A stretch of DNA of 37,819 nt from JAJRXG01 sp964640065 (GCA_964640065.1 CAZXIE010000021.1:1-37819); one strand, 5' to 3'. Shown: positions 13,624-22,311, counted from the stretch's first letter. A program made the numbers and translations. Notes: generated by a model not told the origin, from the sequence alone.

Positions 13624-15552
13624 ATGGGTAAAATTATTGGAATAGATCTCGGAACGACTAACTCGTGCGTAGCCGTGATGGAAGGAAAAGAACCAGTCGT
13701 CATACCTAATGAAGAGGGTAGAAGAACGACGCCTTCCGTAGTCGCATTCTTGGATAACGGAGAGAGAAAGGTAGGTGATCCGGCTAAGCGCCAAGCGATC
13801 ACTAATCCTCAGAAGACGATCTCATCTATCAAAAGGTACATGGGAAGAAGATTCACTGAGTTACAAGGTGATCAAAACAAAGCTGCCTATAAGGTGGTCA
13901 AAGGTGACAACGACACAGTACGCGTAGAGATCGATGATCGTAAATACAGTGCTCAAGAGATCAGTGCTATGGTTCTTCAGAAAATGAAGAAGACAGCGGA
14001 AGACTTTCTAGGTCAAGAAGTAACTGAGGCAGTCATAACAGTACCCGCTTACTTTAATGATTCTCAGCGCCAAGCAACAAAAGAAGCTGGTGAGATCGCA
14101 GGACTAGATGTAAAGCGTATTATCAATGAGCCTACGGCAGCAGCGTTGGCTTATGGTCTAGATAAGCAAGGTAAGGACTCGACGATCGCAGTATATGATC
14201 TTGGAGGAGGTACTTTTGATATCTCTATCTTGGAACTAGGAGATGGTGTCTTCGAGGTGAAGTCAACTAACGGAGATACTAGATTAGGAGGTGATGACTT
14301 CGATGAAGTGATCATCGACCACCTAGCAGATACATTCAAGTCTAATGAAGCGATCGATCTACGTAAAGATCCGATGGCACTACAGCGTCTAAAAGAAGCT
14401 GCTGAGAAAGCAAAGATCGAACTCTCTTCTTCTACAGAGACTGAGATCAACTTACCATATATCACTGCAGTTGATGGCGTACCTAAGCACTTTGTACTCA
14501 AGTTATCAAGAGCAAAGTTCGAGCAGCTTGCAGATGATCTTGTAGCAAGAACTCTTAAGCCTTGTCAAGAGGCGCTTAAAGATGCAGGGTTATCTAAGAC
14601 AGACATAGATGAGGTCATCTTAGTAGGTGGATCAACTAGGATCCCAAAGATCCAAGAAGCTGTGGAGCAGTTCTTCGGAAAGAAGCCTAACAGAAGTGTG
14701 AATCCTGATGAAGTAGTAGCTATAGGAGCCTCTATCCAAGGAGGAGTGCTTAGTGGAGATGTACAAGATGTATTACTTTTAGATGTTACTCCATTATCCC
14801 TTGGTATCGAGACGATGGGTGGTGTATACGATGTAGTGATCGAAGCGAACTCTACGATCCCAACTAAGAAGAGTAAGACGTACTCAACAGCAGCAGATAA
14901 TCAACCGTCTGTTGAGATCCATATCCTCCAAGGAGAAAGACCTATGGCCAATGATAATAGATCTGTAGGTCGGTTTATCCTAGACGGCATACCACCGGCA
15001 CCAAGAGGAGTGCCTCAAGTAGAAGTATCATTTGACATAGATGCTAATGGTATCCTCAGTGTCTCAGCTAAAGACAAGGGTACAGGCAAAGAACAAAATA
15101 TCCGTATCGAAGCTTCGACTGGTCTCTCTGATGACGAGATCGCTAAGATGAAGGCAGAAGCAGAAGCTAATGCAGAATCAGACAAGCAAGCAAGAGAAAG
15201 AGTTGATAAACTCAATGCTGCCGACACACTAGTATTCTCTACTGAGAAGCAACTGAAGGAGTATGGTGATAAGATACCAGAGGATAAGAAAGCTGCTATC
15301 GAGACTGCTGTTGCTGATCTTAAAGAGGCTCACAAGACTGAGGATATCGCTAAGATCGATACAGCTTCAGAAGCACTGAATACAGCTTGGCAAGCAGCAA
15401 GTCAAGATATCTATGCAGCACAGCAAGCAGCTGGAGGTGCAGAAGGTGCAACAGCTGATGCAGGTGGTGATCCAGGAGCGGACGCAGGTGGCTCAGATGA
15501 TGCAGAAGATGTCACTGATGTCGAGTTCGAAGAAGTGGACGATACAAAGTAA
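13624..15552 (+). CDS. dnaK: Chaperone protein DnaK (Hsp70)
   Basis: A full-length 642-residue DnaK. The ATPase domain (about 1-380) shows the phosphate-1 motif GIDLGTTNSCVAVMEG, the phosphate-2 motif AVYDLGGGTFDISILE and the adenosine motif EVILVGGSTRIPKIQ. The substrate-binding beta domain follows the linker VLLLDVTPLSLGIETMGG (about 388-405). The C-terminal lid ends with a Gly/Ala/Asp-rich tail and EEVDDTK-type end. It folds proteins in the cytoplasm with DnaJ and GrpE, neither of which is in this window, so dnaK stands alone here. Upstream sequence holds a sigma-54-like motif instead of an obvious CIRCE element; a terminator follows the gene. Confidence 0.99.
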   Translation: MGKIIGIDLGTTNSCVAVMEGKEPVVIPNEEGRRTTPSVVAFLDNGERKVGDPAKRQAITNPQKTISSIKRYMGRRFTELQGDQNKAAYKVVKGDNDTVRVEIDDRKYSAQEISAMVLQKMKKTAEDFLGQEVTEAVITVPAYFNDSQRQATKEAGEIAGLDVKRIINEPTAAALAYGLDKQGKDSTIAVYDLGGGTFDISILELGDGVFEVKSTNGDTRLGGDDFDEVIIDHLADTFKSNEAIDLRKDPMALQRLKEAAEKAKIELSSSTETEINLPYITAVDGVPKHFVLKLSRAKFEQLADDLVARTLKPCQEALKDAGLSKTDIDEVILVGGSTRIPKIQEAVEQFFGKKPNRSVNPDEVVAIGASIQGGVLSGDVQDVLLLDVTPLSLGIETMGGVYDVVIEANSTIPTKKSKTYSTAADNQPSVEIHILQGERPMANDNRSVGRFILDGIPPAPRGVPQVEVSFDIDANGILSVSAKDKGTGKEQNIRIEASTGLSDDEIAKMKAEAEANAESDKQARERVDKLNAADTLVFSTEKQLKEYGDKIPEDKKAAIETAVADLKEAHKTEDIAKIDTASEALNTAWQAASQDIYAAQQAAGGAEGATADAGGDPGADAGGSDDAEDVTDVEFEEVDDTK

Positions 15553-15576
15553 TAATAGCTACTTACTGAAAACAAT

Positions 15577-15609
15577 AAGGGGCGATCGATTGATTAGCCC
15601 CTTTTTTGT
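15577..15609 (+). terminator. Intrinsic terminator of dnaK
   Basis: Stem AAGGGGC (15577-15583) and GCCCCTT (15597-15603) with a 13-base loop containing ATCGAT, followed by six T. It lies 25 bases after the dnaK stop. Confidence 0.9.
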
Positions 15610-15668
15610 TTTCATGATGGAGGATAATATAATGTACGCCTGCAAGCCGCTGTTTGCAATTCTCTTGT

Positions 15669-15688
15669 AAAGGTGCTTTAGCACCTTT
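15669..15688. repeat. 8-bp hairpin between dnaK and the VOC pseudogene
   Basis: Arms AAAGGTGC (15669-15676) and GCACCTTT (15681-15688), loop TTTA. It lies just past the end of the minus-strand VOC gene and could be its terminator, though the minus strand shows only a short T stretch. Confidence 0.5.
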
Positions 15689-15704
15689 GCTTTAAGGACC
15701 AAGT

Positions 15705-16096
15705 TCATTCATCTCGAGGGGGGGGGATTCGCCAAGGCGGATTAATCCTGTTATCACCAGCATAGTAAAGGATGAGTTGGTTGCCATCGAGATCCTTAAG
15801 CCTTGCTTCTCGCCACATCCAACTTTGATCAGTTGGCATGAGATCAAATTCAATTCCGAGCTTGATAAGCTCATCTACTTTCTCATCTAGATTGTCACAT
15901 TCGAAGTAGACATAGATACCATCACCTATCGGTAATTCGTCAGTATGGTGTAAAGAAAATGTACATCGCCAGACGGGCAAAGGAATCTCGCATATGTAGG
16001 CAGCGACTTAACTATCAACTTTAGTCCTAATTTTTCGTAGAATTCTATCGACTTCTCTAGATCTAAAGATGGTACTGTTATTTGATTAAGATTCAT
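15705..16096 (-). pseudogene. VOC (glyoxalase/bleomycin-resistance fold) protein gene with frameshift
   Basis: The first frame starts with ATG at 16096 and reads MNLNQITVPSLDLEKSIEFY, then YEKLGLKLIVKSLPTYARF and LCPSGDV. Near 15960-15967 the homology continues one frame over with TFSLHHTDELPIGDGIYVY, then ECDNLDEKVDELIKLGIEF and KDLDGNQLILYYAGDNR. Together this makes a normal VOC subunit of about 130 residues, so one base appears to be missing (GATGTA-CATTT where GTAACATTT would restore the frame). The 3' end also contains nine G in a row (15718-15726), whose length decides between alternative C-termini. It is either a real pseudogene or a sequence error. It is the last gene of a minus-strand run, 26 bases after the DUF6624 gene. 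The specific substrate is unknown. Confidence 0.8.
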
Positions 16097-16122
16097 AATT
16101 AATTCACTTCCATATTACTTCG

Positions 16123-16719
16123 TTATATCCAACCCACATGCCGTCTCCATATTTCGTATTCCTTATTTCTACTTTTTAAATCGGATGGAGGCTTGCCGCC
16201 TTCTTGTTTTGTTCGTTCTCTGATAAGTCTTGTGTTTTCTTCTACGGTGCAAAGACCGATAGAATTTCTTCTCTTATTTACCTTTTGAATATCGTCATAT
16301 TCTCTTGGGCTCAGGTTGCCATGCTCATCCCAGTCATATTGAGTGGCATAGGCTTGTGGTCTTCCTTCGAATACGGCTATCCTATCAGATAGGGACGCTA
16401 GATTTTGAGGATTCACTTTCTTCTCTATAGTCGCGCTCTCTAGCAGTCGAAGGCATTTTCTCATGAAGTCAGGACTACTGATAGAGTGTTGTATGATTAT
16501 CCAGGTGGCTTCACTTGCTTCTTGACCTACCTTATCGATTGTTGGATATCCGATATCATCTATGATCTCTTCGAGAGTATGGGTGTTCTTCAGATGTAGC
16601 AGTTCCATCTCTTTATTATATCCTTCATTGAGTTCTCCTCTGTCTAGCAGCTCTTGTCGCAGTTTAAGATCTTGGTCTCTTAGTGCGATGATCTTTAGGC
16701 TGTATTCAGGATAGGTCAT
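16123..16719 (-). CDS. DUF6624 domain protein
   Basis: A 198-residue cytoplasmic-looking protein. The recognisable DUF6624 pattern spans about residues 50-130: IGYPTIDKVGQEASEATW, IIIQHSISSPDFMRKCL, LSDRIAVFEGRPQAYATQYD. In the family the His of QHS and the GRPQxYxTQ motif are nearly invariant; no biochemical function is established. The C-terminal third is charged and ends in WRRHVGWI. It follows rdgB by 19 bases on the same strand and precedes the VOC gene, so it is likely within one transcript. Confidence 0.85.
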   Translation of the reverse strand: MTYPEYSLKIIALRDQDLKLRQELLDRGELNEGYNKEMELLHLKNTHTLEEIIDDIGYPTIDKVGQEASEATWIIIQHSISSPDFMRKCLRLLESATIEKKVNPQNLASLSDRIAVFEGRPQAYATQYDWDEHGNLSPREYDDIQKVNKRRNSIGLCTVEENTRLIRERTKQEGGKPPSDLKSRNKEYEIWRRHVGWI

Positions 16720-16738
16720 ACCTAATGCTGCTGATTAA

Positions 16739-17320
16739 TTAATGAGATGTCAAGAATTGGATGAAAGCTTTGATAGCATTTGCTCGGTGGCTCATCTGAT
16801 TCTTGATATCAGCAGAAAGTACACCGAAGGACTTCTTATATCCCTCTGGGATAAATATCGGATCGTATCCGAAGCCACCTTTACCCATGCGTTCTAGAGC
16901 TATAGTTCCTCTGACGATTCCTTCGAAGTAATGATGGTTGTCACCTGCCCATACAGATAAGACTGTTCTGAACTGTGCTCCTCGCTTACTTTCTCCATCT
17001 AACGCTTGCAGTAGTTTGGACATGTTAGCTTCATGATCACCATGCGTGCCAGCATATCGTGCACTATATATACCAGGTGCCCCGTCCAAAGCATCTACTT
17101 CTAAACCTGAGTCATCAGACATGATGTATGTATGCCCCTGACTCCTTATCGTATCAGTCTTAATCTTGGCATTAGCTTTCATCGTATCTCCATCCTCGAT
17201 GATCTCTTCGTGGTAACCTATGTCAGAGAGACTTTGAAGCTCGATGTCGTAGGGCGCTAACATCTTTCTGATTTCATCAGTCTTATGTTGGTTGTGGGTT
17301 GCAAGGATGTATGTAGTCAT
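16739..17320 (-). CDS. rdgB: Non-canonical purine NTP pyrophosphatase (RdgB/HAM1 family)
   Basis: The 193-residue length is typical. The enzyme hydrolyses dITP, ITP and XTP to monophosphates and so keeps deaminated purines out of DNA. Motifs visible: ILATHNQHKTDEIRKML at the start, MSDDSGLEVDALDGAPGIYS with the catalytic Asp pair, SARYAG, then GKGGFGYDPIFIPEGY and MSHRANAI at the end. Its ATG overlaps the stop of the upstream small gene by four bases (17317-17320), so the two are translationally coupled. Confidence 0.96.
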   Translation of the reverse strand: MTTYILATHNQHKTDEIRKMLAPYDIELQSLSDIGYHEEIIEDGDTMKANAKIKTDTIRSQGHTYIMSDDSGLEVDALDGAPGIYSARYAGTHGDHEANMSKLLQALDGESKRGAQFRTVLSVWAGDNHHYFEGIVRGTIALERMGKGGFGYDPIFIPEGYKKSFGVLSADIKNQMSHRANAIKAFIQFLTSH

Positions 17321-17724
17321 GAAAGTCCGTAATACCTTTTGAGAGATATCCAGAGAGCCTTGCGTTCTTCTGGGCGATTAGGTAGCTCAGCGAGAGATCG
17401 AGAAAAGATGTAGGTGGTACTTCCTATCTTACGAAGACCATAAGGTCGATTATCTATCTGTAGCTGAAACTGTCGTGGATGTAGACCAAAAGAAAGTACC
17501 AAGATATCCTTTGAGCTGGTGAGGCGTAAGTCATCTTCTTTGCTCTTATGATGAATCGACGCCGTTGATAGATCTTGCTTTACTGATGCTAATATTTTGC
17601 CGAGTAAGACTTGGGCACTTTCGTCGTAAGAGTCATTGACCAAGAAGACATGTATGCTGTTGTCGAGTGCTATACTTTCTATGGTATTAGATATATTATA
17701 TACCTCACGATTAAAGACTGGCAT
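17317..17724 (-). CDS. Small protein, possibly a HolD-like (DNA polymerase III psi) subunit
   Basis: A 135-residue protein. It has no motif I recognise with certainty. Length, a central strand ending in VFLVND, the hydrophobic segment DILVLSFGLHP and the closing helix PNRPEERKALWISLKRYYGL recall E. coli HolD (137 residues, with a NPTARAALWQQI-type C-terminal helix). That match is by eye and remote. A replication role would fit the coupling with rdgB, which cleans the nucleotide pool, but this is inference. The start at 17724 is the first ATG of the frame and lies 11 bases after the 18-base element also found before dnaK. Confidence 0.7.
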   Translation of the reverse strand: MPVFNREVYNISNTIESIALDNSIHVFLVNDSYDESAQVLLGKILASVKQDLSTASIHHKSKEDDLRLTSSKDILVLSFGLHPRQFQLQIDNRPYGLRKIGSTTYIFSRSLAELPNRPEERKALWISLKRYYGLS

Positions 17725-17735
17725 GGCGCGGATGG

Positions 17736-17753
17736 ATCATTTACGAAAGTGAA
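17736..17753 (-). promoter_or_regulatory. 18-base element upstream of the HolD-like/rdgB operon, shared with dnaK
   Basis: On the minus strand this reads TTCACTTTCGTAAATGAT, identical to 13579-13596 and in the same orientation to its gene. The gap to the start codon is 11 bases here and 27 bases at dnaK. Confidence 0.4.
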
Positions 17754-17833
17754 GATATAAGAAGAAAAAATATGTAGATTTTATTTAGTGGTGAAGTAGT
17801 GGAGAGGGCGAGGTTTTCGACTCATATATTATA

Positions 17834-17841
17834 TACCTTTG
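17834..17841 (+). promoter_or_regulatory. Bacteroidota -7 box (TAnnTTTG) before ilvE
   Basis: TACCTTTG matches the Bacteroidota -7 consensus TAnnTTTG and lies 20 bases before the ATG at 17862. The usual -33 TTTG is not clear (only a T-rich patch near 17813). Its position inside a longer open frame argues that translation starts at 17862 and not at 17799. Confidence 0.55.
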
Positions 17842-17861
17842 TTTTAACAAAAGGTGCTGTC

Positions 17862-18929
17862 ATGAGTATACATATCCATAAGACCACAAACTCAAGATTA
17901 TCAGATGTAGATTTTAATCATCTTCCATTTGGAAAAATCTGTAGTGATCACATGTTTGTGATGGACTATAAGGATGGTGCATGGCAGCAAGGAGAAATAC
18001 GTCCGCTCGAAAATTTTTCTATTCATCCAGCGAATCTCACGTTGCATTATGGACAGTCTATATTTGAGGGGATGAAAGCATCGGTCAGCCATGATGGTAC
18101 GCCGCTCTTGTTCAGACTTGATAAGCATCTTGAAAGAATCAATGCTTCTGCGGTGAGAATGTGTATGCCGGAGTTACCCGGAGATATTTTCTTTGAAGCT
18201 ATAGAGACACTTGTAGATCTCGAGAGAGGATGGATACCTCCTCAAGCAGGTAGTGCACTCTACGTGAGACCTTATATGTTCGCGACTGACGAGTTCATAG
18301 GAGTACGGCCATCTGAGACATATAAGTTTGTCATATTCACTTGTCCGGTAGGTCCTTATTATACTAAGCCAGTAAGCTTGATAGCTGAAGACAAATATGT
18401 ACGTGCCGTCGGCGGTGGAGTAGGAGAGGCTAAGACAGCGGGTAACTATGCCGCTTCCCTATATGCGGCAAAGAGGGCGAAGGATCGTGGATACGATCAA
18501 GTGATGTGGATGGATCCTTTCGAATTCAAGTATATACAGGAAGTCGGTACGATGAATATATTTTTCATCATGAATGGCAAGGCCTATACACCAAACTTAA
18601 GCGGAACCATACTACGTGGGATCACAAGGGATAGTTTGATTACGGTCTTACAGGATCAAGGTATCGAGGTAGTGGAGGCACCACTATCAAAAGAACAAGT
18701 CTTAGAGGCACATCAGTCAGGCCAACTTCAAGAAGTATTTGGAAGTGGCACCGCGGCTGTTGTCTCTTTTGTATCTAAGATCGCATTTGGAGATCAAGTA
18801 ATAGATCTGGATGTAGATAATTATAAAGTAGCTCCTTCATTGAAGTCATATATCGAGGAGTTAAGATCTGGTAAGAACGAGGATAAACATGGTTGGATTC
18901 AACCTGTTAGGGCTCTTCAGCCAGCTTAG
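17862..18929 (+). CDS. ilvE: Branched-chain amino acid aminotransferase
   Basis: From the ATG at 17862 the protein has 355 residues, the usual size for the class IV PLP aminotransferases of the BCAT group II type. The frame is open up to 17799, but a promoter box lies between, so I take the later start. Motifs: LHYGQSIFEGMKA near residue 60, LFRLDKHLERINASAVRMCM, the Schiff-base Lys in GEAKTAGNYAASLYAAKRAK, EVGTMNIFFIM, LSGTILRGITRDS, and EVFGSGTAAVVS at the cofactor phosphate site. It transfers amino groups between glutamate and the keto acids of valine, leucine and isoleucine. No neighbour belongs to branched-chain synthesis except, loosely, panB, which uses ketoisovalerate. Confidence 0.96.
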   Translation: MSIHIHKTTNSRLSDVDFNHLPFGKICSDHMFVMDYKDGAWQQGEIRPLENFSIHPANLTLHYGQSIFEGMKASVSHDGTPLLFRLDKHLERINASAVRMCMPELPGDIFFEAIETLVDLERGWIPPQAGSALYVRPYMFATDEFIGVRPSETYKFVIFTCPVGPYYTKPVSLIAEDKYVRAVGGGVGEAKTAGNYAASLYAAKRAKDRGYDQVMWMDPFEFKYIQEVGTMNIFFIMNGKAYTPNLSGTILRGITRDSLITVLQDQGIEVVEAPLSKEQVLEAHQSGQLQEVFGSGTAAVVSFVSKIAFGDQVIDLDVDNYKVAPSLKSYIEELRSGKNEDKHGWIQPVRALQPA

Positions 18930-19038
18930 TTATGTAAAGGGGTTTGTAAACTGGCTAACAGTTTTGGGTTAAGATTCATATAGTAATTATTTGGCATATA
19001 TATTGTGCTCTATAACTCGAACCAAAACCAGTTGCAGT

Positions 19039-19773
19039 ATGCTTCACCGTATAAACCTCACTCTTTCGTTATGTTTTGCAGCACTATTATTATCCGCTCA
19101 AAGCACTTCCCTCCAACTCAAGGCATTTTTAGAAGGTCCTTATAATGATGTTTCTCGTACGATGGATACGAAGTTGCATGAATTAGGCTATTTGCCAGGA
19201 ATGGAACCGACAACATTTTTTGGTAAGTCTGTACCTTCTGATGACCCATATGGCTTACCAACCCTTAAGTCTTCTAATACCTTAGACATATCTCTTTATA
19301 GTGCTCGGAGCGTGGACTGGATACTTGTATCTATCATGGAAGAGTCAGGCCGAGAAGTATGGAGAAGGACTTTATTACTTGAGAAAGATGGTAAGGTAGT
19401 TACTGAGCAGATCAGCAGTCTTTCACTTGATCAAGACAAAAGATATTCTGTAGGTATATCGCATAGAAATCATCTTCCTGTGCAAAGCCCACTTCTCTCT
19501 ATTGAAGATGATATACTCAGCTTTGACTATACGATATCCGATATAGTCGGACTAAAAAACATCGGCGGCGCGTCAGTATTAAGAGGCGGCGCACTTCGGA
19601 TTCCTTCGGAGGATATTCATATGATAGAGATGGCAGACGTCGAAAGATGGACCAATTTTGTTGGACAGAATTCGAGTTATCTACTTGCTGATATCGACAT
19701 GGACGGTGATGTATCTATTCATGATAAGTCAATTATTCTGGGAAATCTTGATGCTTCGGTAACACTTAAGTAA
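19039..19773 (+). CDS. Secreted protein with dockerin-like calcium loop, Saprospiraceae type
   Basis: I take the ATG at 19039 (244 residues), because it starts a clean signal peptide, MLHRINLTLSLCFAALLLSA, ending at AQ; the frame itself is open from 18991. The mature part begins LQLKAFLEGPYND and includes VDWILVSIMEESGREVW and ISHRNHLPV, a domain I know as common in exported proteins of Saprospiraceae. Near the C-terminus LLADIDMDGDVSIHDKSIIL has the Asp spacing of a single dockerin-type calcium loop. There is no type A or B type IX sorting domain, so the protein may end in the periplasm or be cut short relative to larger relatives. Function unknown. Confidence 0.8.
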   Translation: MLHRINLTLSLCFAALLLSAQSTSLQLKAFLEGPYNDVSRTMDTKLHELGYLPGMEPTTFFGKSVPSDDPYGLPTLKSSNTLDISLYSARSVDWILVSIMEESGREVWRRTLLLEKDGKVVTEQISSLSLDQDKRYSVGISHRNHLPVQSPLLSIEDDILSFDYTISDIVGLKNIGGASVLRGGALRIPSEDIHMIEMADVERWTNFVGQNSSYLLADIDMDGDVSIHDKSIILGNLDASVTLK

Positions 19774-19818
19774 TACAGAGTCACTAACTACTCTTAGATT
19801 TGTGTATCTGAGATAGGT

Positions 19819-20880
19819 ATGAGTAAAATAGTGCTGAAAGCAGGAGCCACTGCTTTTAAAAAGATCCAAAAAGAAGGGCTTTCTCCCGATCACGTCTATG
19901 GGGTTGTAGCAGCCGCTGGAGGCCCTAAGTGGTTTACAACATATGGTTTAGTGAGATATTTGATATCTGACCTTTTGGGTGACTCCCATCAGGACCTTCA
20001 CTTTCTGGGTGCTTCTGTAGGAAGTTGGCAGATGACTGCAGCTCTTGCAAAAGAGCCCGGCGAGGCCTTAGATAAATTACGTCATGCTTATGCTACTGCC
20101 GTCTATGCATCTGCTACTCCTTCCAGAGCAGATATTTCTGAGGTTTGTCATGATATCATAAAAGCCGCTATCGAACCAGAGATCGATTACATCTTATCTC
20201 ACACGACTAAGAGTCTAGAGATCATAACTACTCGGGGAAAAGGGTGGCTGTCACATGATTCGGATATAACAAAAGGGATAGGTTTTGGCCTTGGGTTTCT
20301 GACCAATGCGGTAGGAAGAAAGTACCTTGATAAGATATCAGAGAGGGTAGTATTTCATCATGGGAAAGAACTTATCTATGCAGTAGACCAAGACATACTA
20401 TCAACTACTCAAGTCAAGCTTGATAAAACAAATCTGATCCCGGCTCTTCGAGCAAGCGGTACGATACCTTATATGATGAAGCCTTTGAAAGATCTATCTG
20501 GAGGACCAGATGGCACATATTGGGATGGCGGATTTACTGATTATCATATCTCCTTACCGTATCGGCAAGGTATTGTCTTACATCCTCACTTCTTGCCTTA
20601 CGTCTTGCAAGGATGGATGGATAAAAAACTACCTTATCAGCGAGTAGCTTCTCCAGAGATCATGGACAACGTACTACTTATAACTCCATCTCAAGCTTAT
20701 GTCGATACACTACCTCGCAAGCAGATCTCAGATATGAAAGACTTTAAGCATTATGGCTTAGATCAAGAAGCACGCATGCAGTATTGGTTAGAAATATCAG
20801 AGAGAAGTCTTGAGCTTGGAGAAGAATTCAGAGTTCTCTGCGAATCAGGCAAGATAGCGGAGCTGGTGTCACCTTACTAA
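19819..20880 (+). CDS. Patatin-like phospholipase/acyl hydrolase
   Basis: A 353-residue protein with the Ser-Asp dyad plan of patatins. The oxyanion-hole region is GVVAAAGGPKW (residues 28-38), the nucleophile elbow is GASVG with Ser66, and the Asp of the dyad is D236 in WDGGF. SGTIPYMM (213-220) is the conserved segment before the DGG motif. Family members hydrolyse phospholipids or other acyl esters. There is no signal peptide, so it is cytoplasmic or peripheral to the inner membrane. It begins 45 bases after the preceding secreted-protein gene on the same strand. Substrate not predictable. Confidence 0.9.
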   Translation: MSKIVLKAGATAFKKIQKEGLSPDHVYGVVAAAGGPKWFTTYGLVRYLISDLLGDSHQDLHFLGASVGSWQMTAALAKEPGEALDKLRHAYATAVYASATPSRADISEVCHDIIKAAIEPEIDYILSHTTKSLEIITTRGKGWLSHDSDITKGIGFGLGFLTNAVGRKYLDKISERVVFHHGKELIYAVDQDILSTTQVKLDKTNLIPALRASGTIPYMMKPLKDLSGGPDGTYWDGGFTDYHISLPYRQGIVLHPHFLPYVLQGWMDKKLPYQRVASPEIMDNVLLITPSQAYVDTLPRKQISDMKDFKHYGLDQEARMQYWLEISERSLELGEEFRVLCESGKIAELVSPY

Positions 20881-20888
20881 AAAGAAGA

Positions 20889-20925
20889 TGCCCAACACCT
20901 TGAGGGGCACTGGGCAATCGTCATC
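20889..20925 (-). terminator. Hairpin, probable terminator of the minus-strand cupin/glycosyltransferase pair
   Basis: Stem TGCCCA (20889-20894) and TGGGCA (20911-20916) with a 16-base loop that is itself GC-rich. On the minus strand it is followed by TCTTCTTTTT (complement of 20879-20888), fitting termination of the operon that ends at 21041, about 125 bases away. It also lies directly after the patatin gene but lacks a T-run on the plus strand. The listed end includes a few flanking bases. Confidence 0.5.
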
Positions 20926-21040
20926 ATGAAAAAGGTATGTCTTTAATACGTTAACACAAAGAAGTACAATTCTGACGTAACAACCAATTATATGTTGTAA
21001 AAAATCCAAAAGAAAAACATAAAATTGGCACTTTGCAAGA

Positions 21041-21943
21041 CTAATCCTGATTATATAGTTCTTTCAGTGATATATCGAAATAATATAATTTAAGAATATC
21101 AAGCCTTTTTAGCGAGATATTTCCATCAATAAGATCTCGTTCTATTTGATCGATACGAGGTCTAATTCGTCCAATAAGCCAATCTTTAGCACCCCATTGT
21201 TGAAGTCTTTTGTAGAAGTCTATGAGTCGAGTACTGGTGATTTTCTCATCAAAATAGAGTTGAGCAAGATTGGCCACTGCTTCTTTTTGTCCAGATAAGA
21301 ACTCATCAGCTTTTTTAATACCACGATGGATGATAGGATTATCGATGTGTAGGATCCGACTATCTTCTTTCTCTAAGGTTGTGCCCATCAGTATGTCCTC
21401 ATACCCATAAGTCTGAAGACTTTGGTCGAAGGGATGCTTGAGCAATAAATCTCGCTTAATGCACAGGTTGCTAGTCATGAAGTATCGCTCTGGATGTTTG
21501 TTACGATGCTTTACTTTTCGAGACTCTCGAGTGCTACCGTACGTCCAGTGTAGTTTCTTGTTTTGTGGTTTTGGTGCTTTTGGTGAGTAGGTGATGCCGC
21601 CTACTATGGCGTCGACTTGATCAGATATATGTTCTAAGTACCTTTTGATGAACTTCTTGCTCTTCACTTTGACATCGGCATCTAGCAGTAATACCCAGTC
21701 ATATCTAGCTAACATGGCGAGGCGGTTTCTGATTTTAGCTCTGCCTAGGTTTTCTGAAAGCTCGACATAGTTTACGCCAAGGCGTTCATTGACGACTCTG
21801 TTAGCCTCGCGATATTGATTCTGTGAGTTGTCATCCAGACATATGATCTCAAAGGAGATTTTGGCTTTAGCGCATTGAGTGATGAGCTCATCGATGAGTT
21901 TGACAACCTTGTGATTATAGATGGGGACCAGGATGGACAGCAC
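21041..21943 (-). CDS. Family 2 glycosyltransferase
   Basis: A 300-residue protein of GT-A fold. The start MLSILVPIYNHKVVKLIDEL is the standard GT2 nucleotide-binding strand; FEIICLDDNSQ gives the first Asp pair and YDWVLLLDADVKV carries the DxD metal motif at about residues 91-93. SENLGRAKIRNRLA is the typical segment before it. A C-terminal stretch with GYEDILMGTTLEKE resembles the base/acceptor region of the family. It would transfer a sugar from a nucleotide donor; the acceptor is unknown. No membrane helices. It starts 5 bases after the cupin gene ends, so they share a transcript. Confidence 0.9.
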   Translation of the reverse strand: MLSILVPIYNHKVVKLIDELITQCAKAKISFEIICLDDNSQNQYREANRVVNERLGVNYVELSENLGRAKIRNRLAMLARYDWVLLLDADVKVKSKKFIKRYLEHISDQVDAIVGGITYSPKAPKPQNKKLHWTYGSTRESRKVKHRNKHPERYFMTSNLCIKRDLLLKHPFDQSLQTYGYEDILMGTTLEKEDSRILHIDNPIIHRGIKKADEFLSGQKEAVANLAQLYFDEKITSTRLIDFYKRLQQWGAKDWLIGRIRPRIDQIERDLIDGNISLKRLDILKLYYFDISLKELYNQD

Positions 21944-21948
21944 TTGCT

Positions 21949-22311
21949 TTATATTCTTTTGAGGTCTTTGACTGTTAGTTCACTTTCCACATCTCCGGTA
22001 TGTTTGGTCTGCGATGGCTCAAAGAGCATGATCCAACATTCCTCTTTAGCGTAGGGTCGATGTTCTACTCCCTTTGGTACCACGAGCATATCACCTTCAG
22101 AGATCGTCTGTATCCCATCCCTAAATTCGATAGATAGCTCACCTTTGATAACAAAGAAGAGTTCGTCCTCGTCTGCATGGTCATGCCAGATGAAATCTCC
22201 TTTAACCTTGGCGATCTTGACATCTTGACCATTGAGAGAAGAGACGATGTGAGGTGTCCAGTATTTGTCGATGAGATCATACTTCGACCTTAGTTTTACT
22301 ACTTCTTCCAT
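21949..22311 (-). CDS. Cupin domain protein
   Basis: A 120-residue single-domain cupin. Motif 1 is FIWHDHADEDELFFVIKGEL (residues about 41-60), with two His and a Glu for metal binding; motif 2 is GDMLVVPKGVEHRPYAKEE (about 73-91), with the third His. The small size and lack of other domains fit metal-dependent enzymes or sensors of unknown substrate. It is the first gene of a two-gene unit with the glycosyltransferase. Confidence 0.92.
   Translation of the reverse strand: MEEVVKLRSKYDLIDKYWTPHIVSSLNGQDVKIAKVKGDFIWHDHADEDELFFVIKGELSIEFRDGIQTISEGDMLVVPKGVEHRPYAKEECWIMLFEPSQTKHTGDVESELTVKDLKRI

Noticed and set aside
14151..14501. 116-codon minus-strand frame opposite dnaK
   Set aside because: Shadow of a highly conserved coding sequence.
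17799..17861. Extended N-terminus for the aminotransferase starting at 17799
   Set aside because: A TAnnTTTG promoter box lies within it and the added residues are not part of the family.
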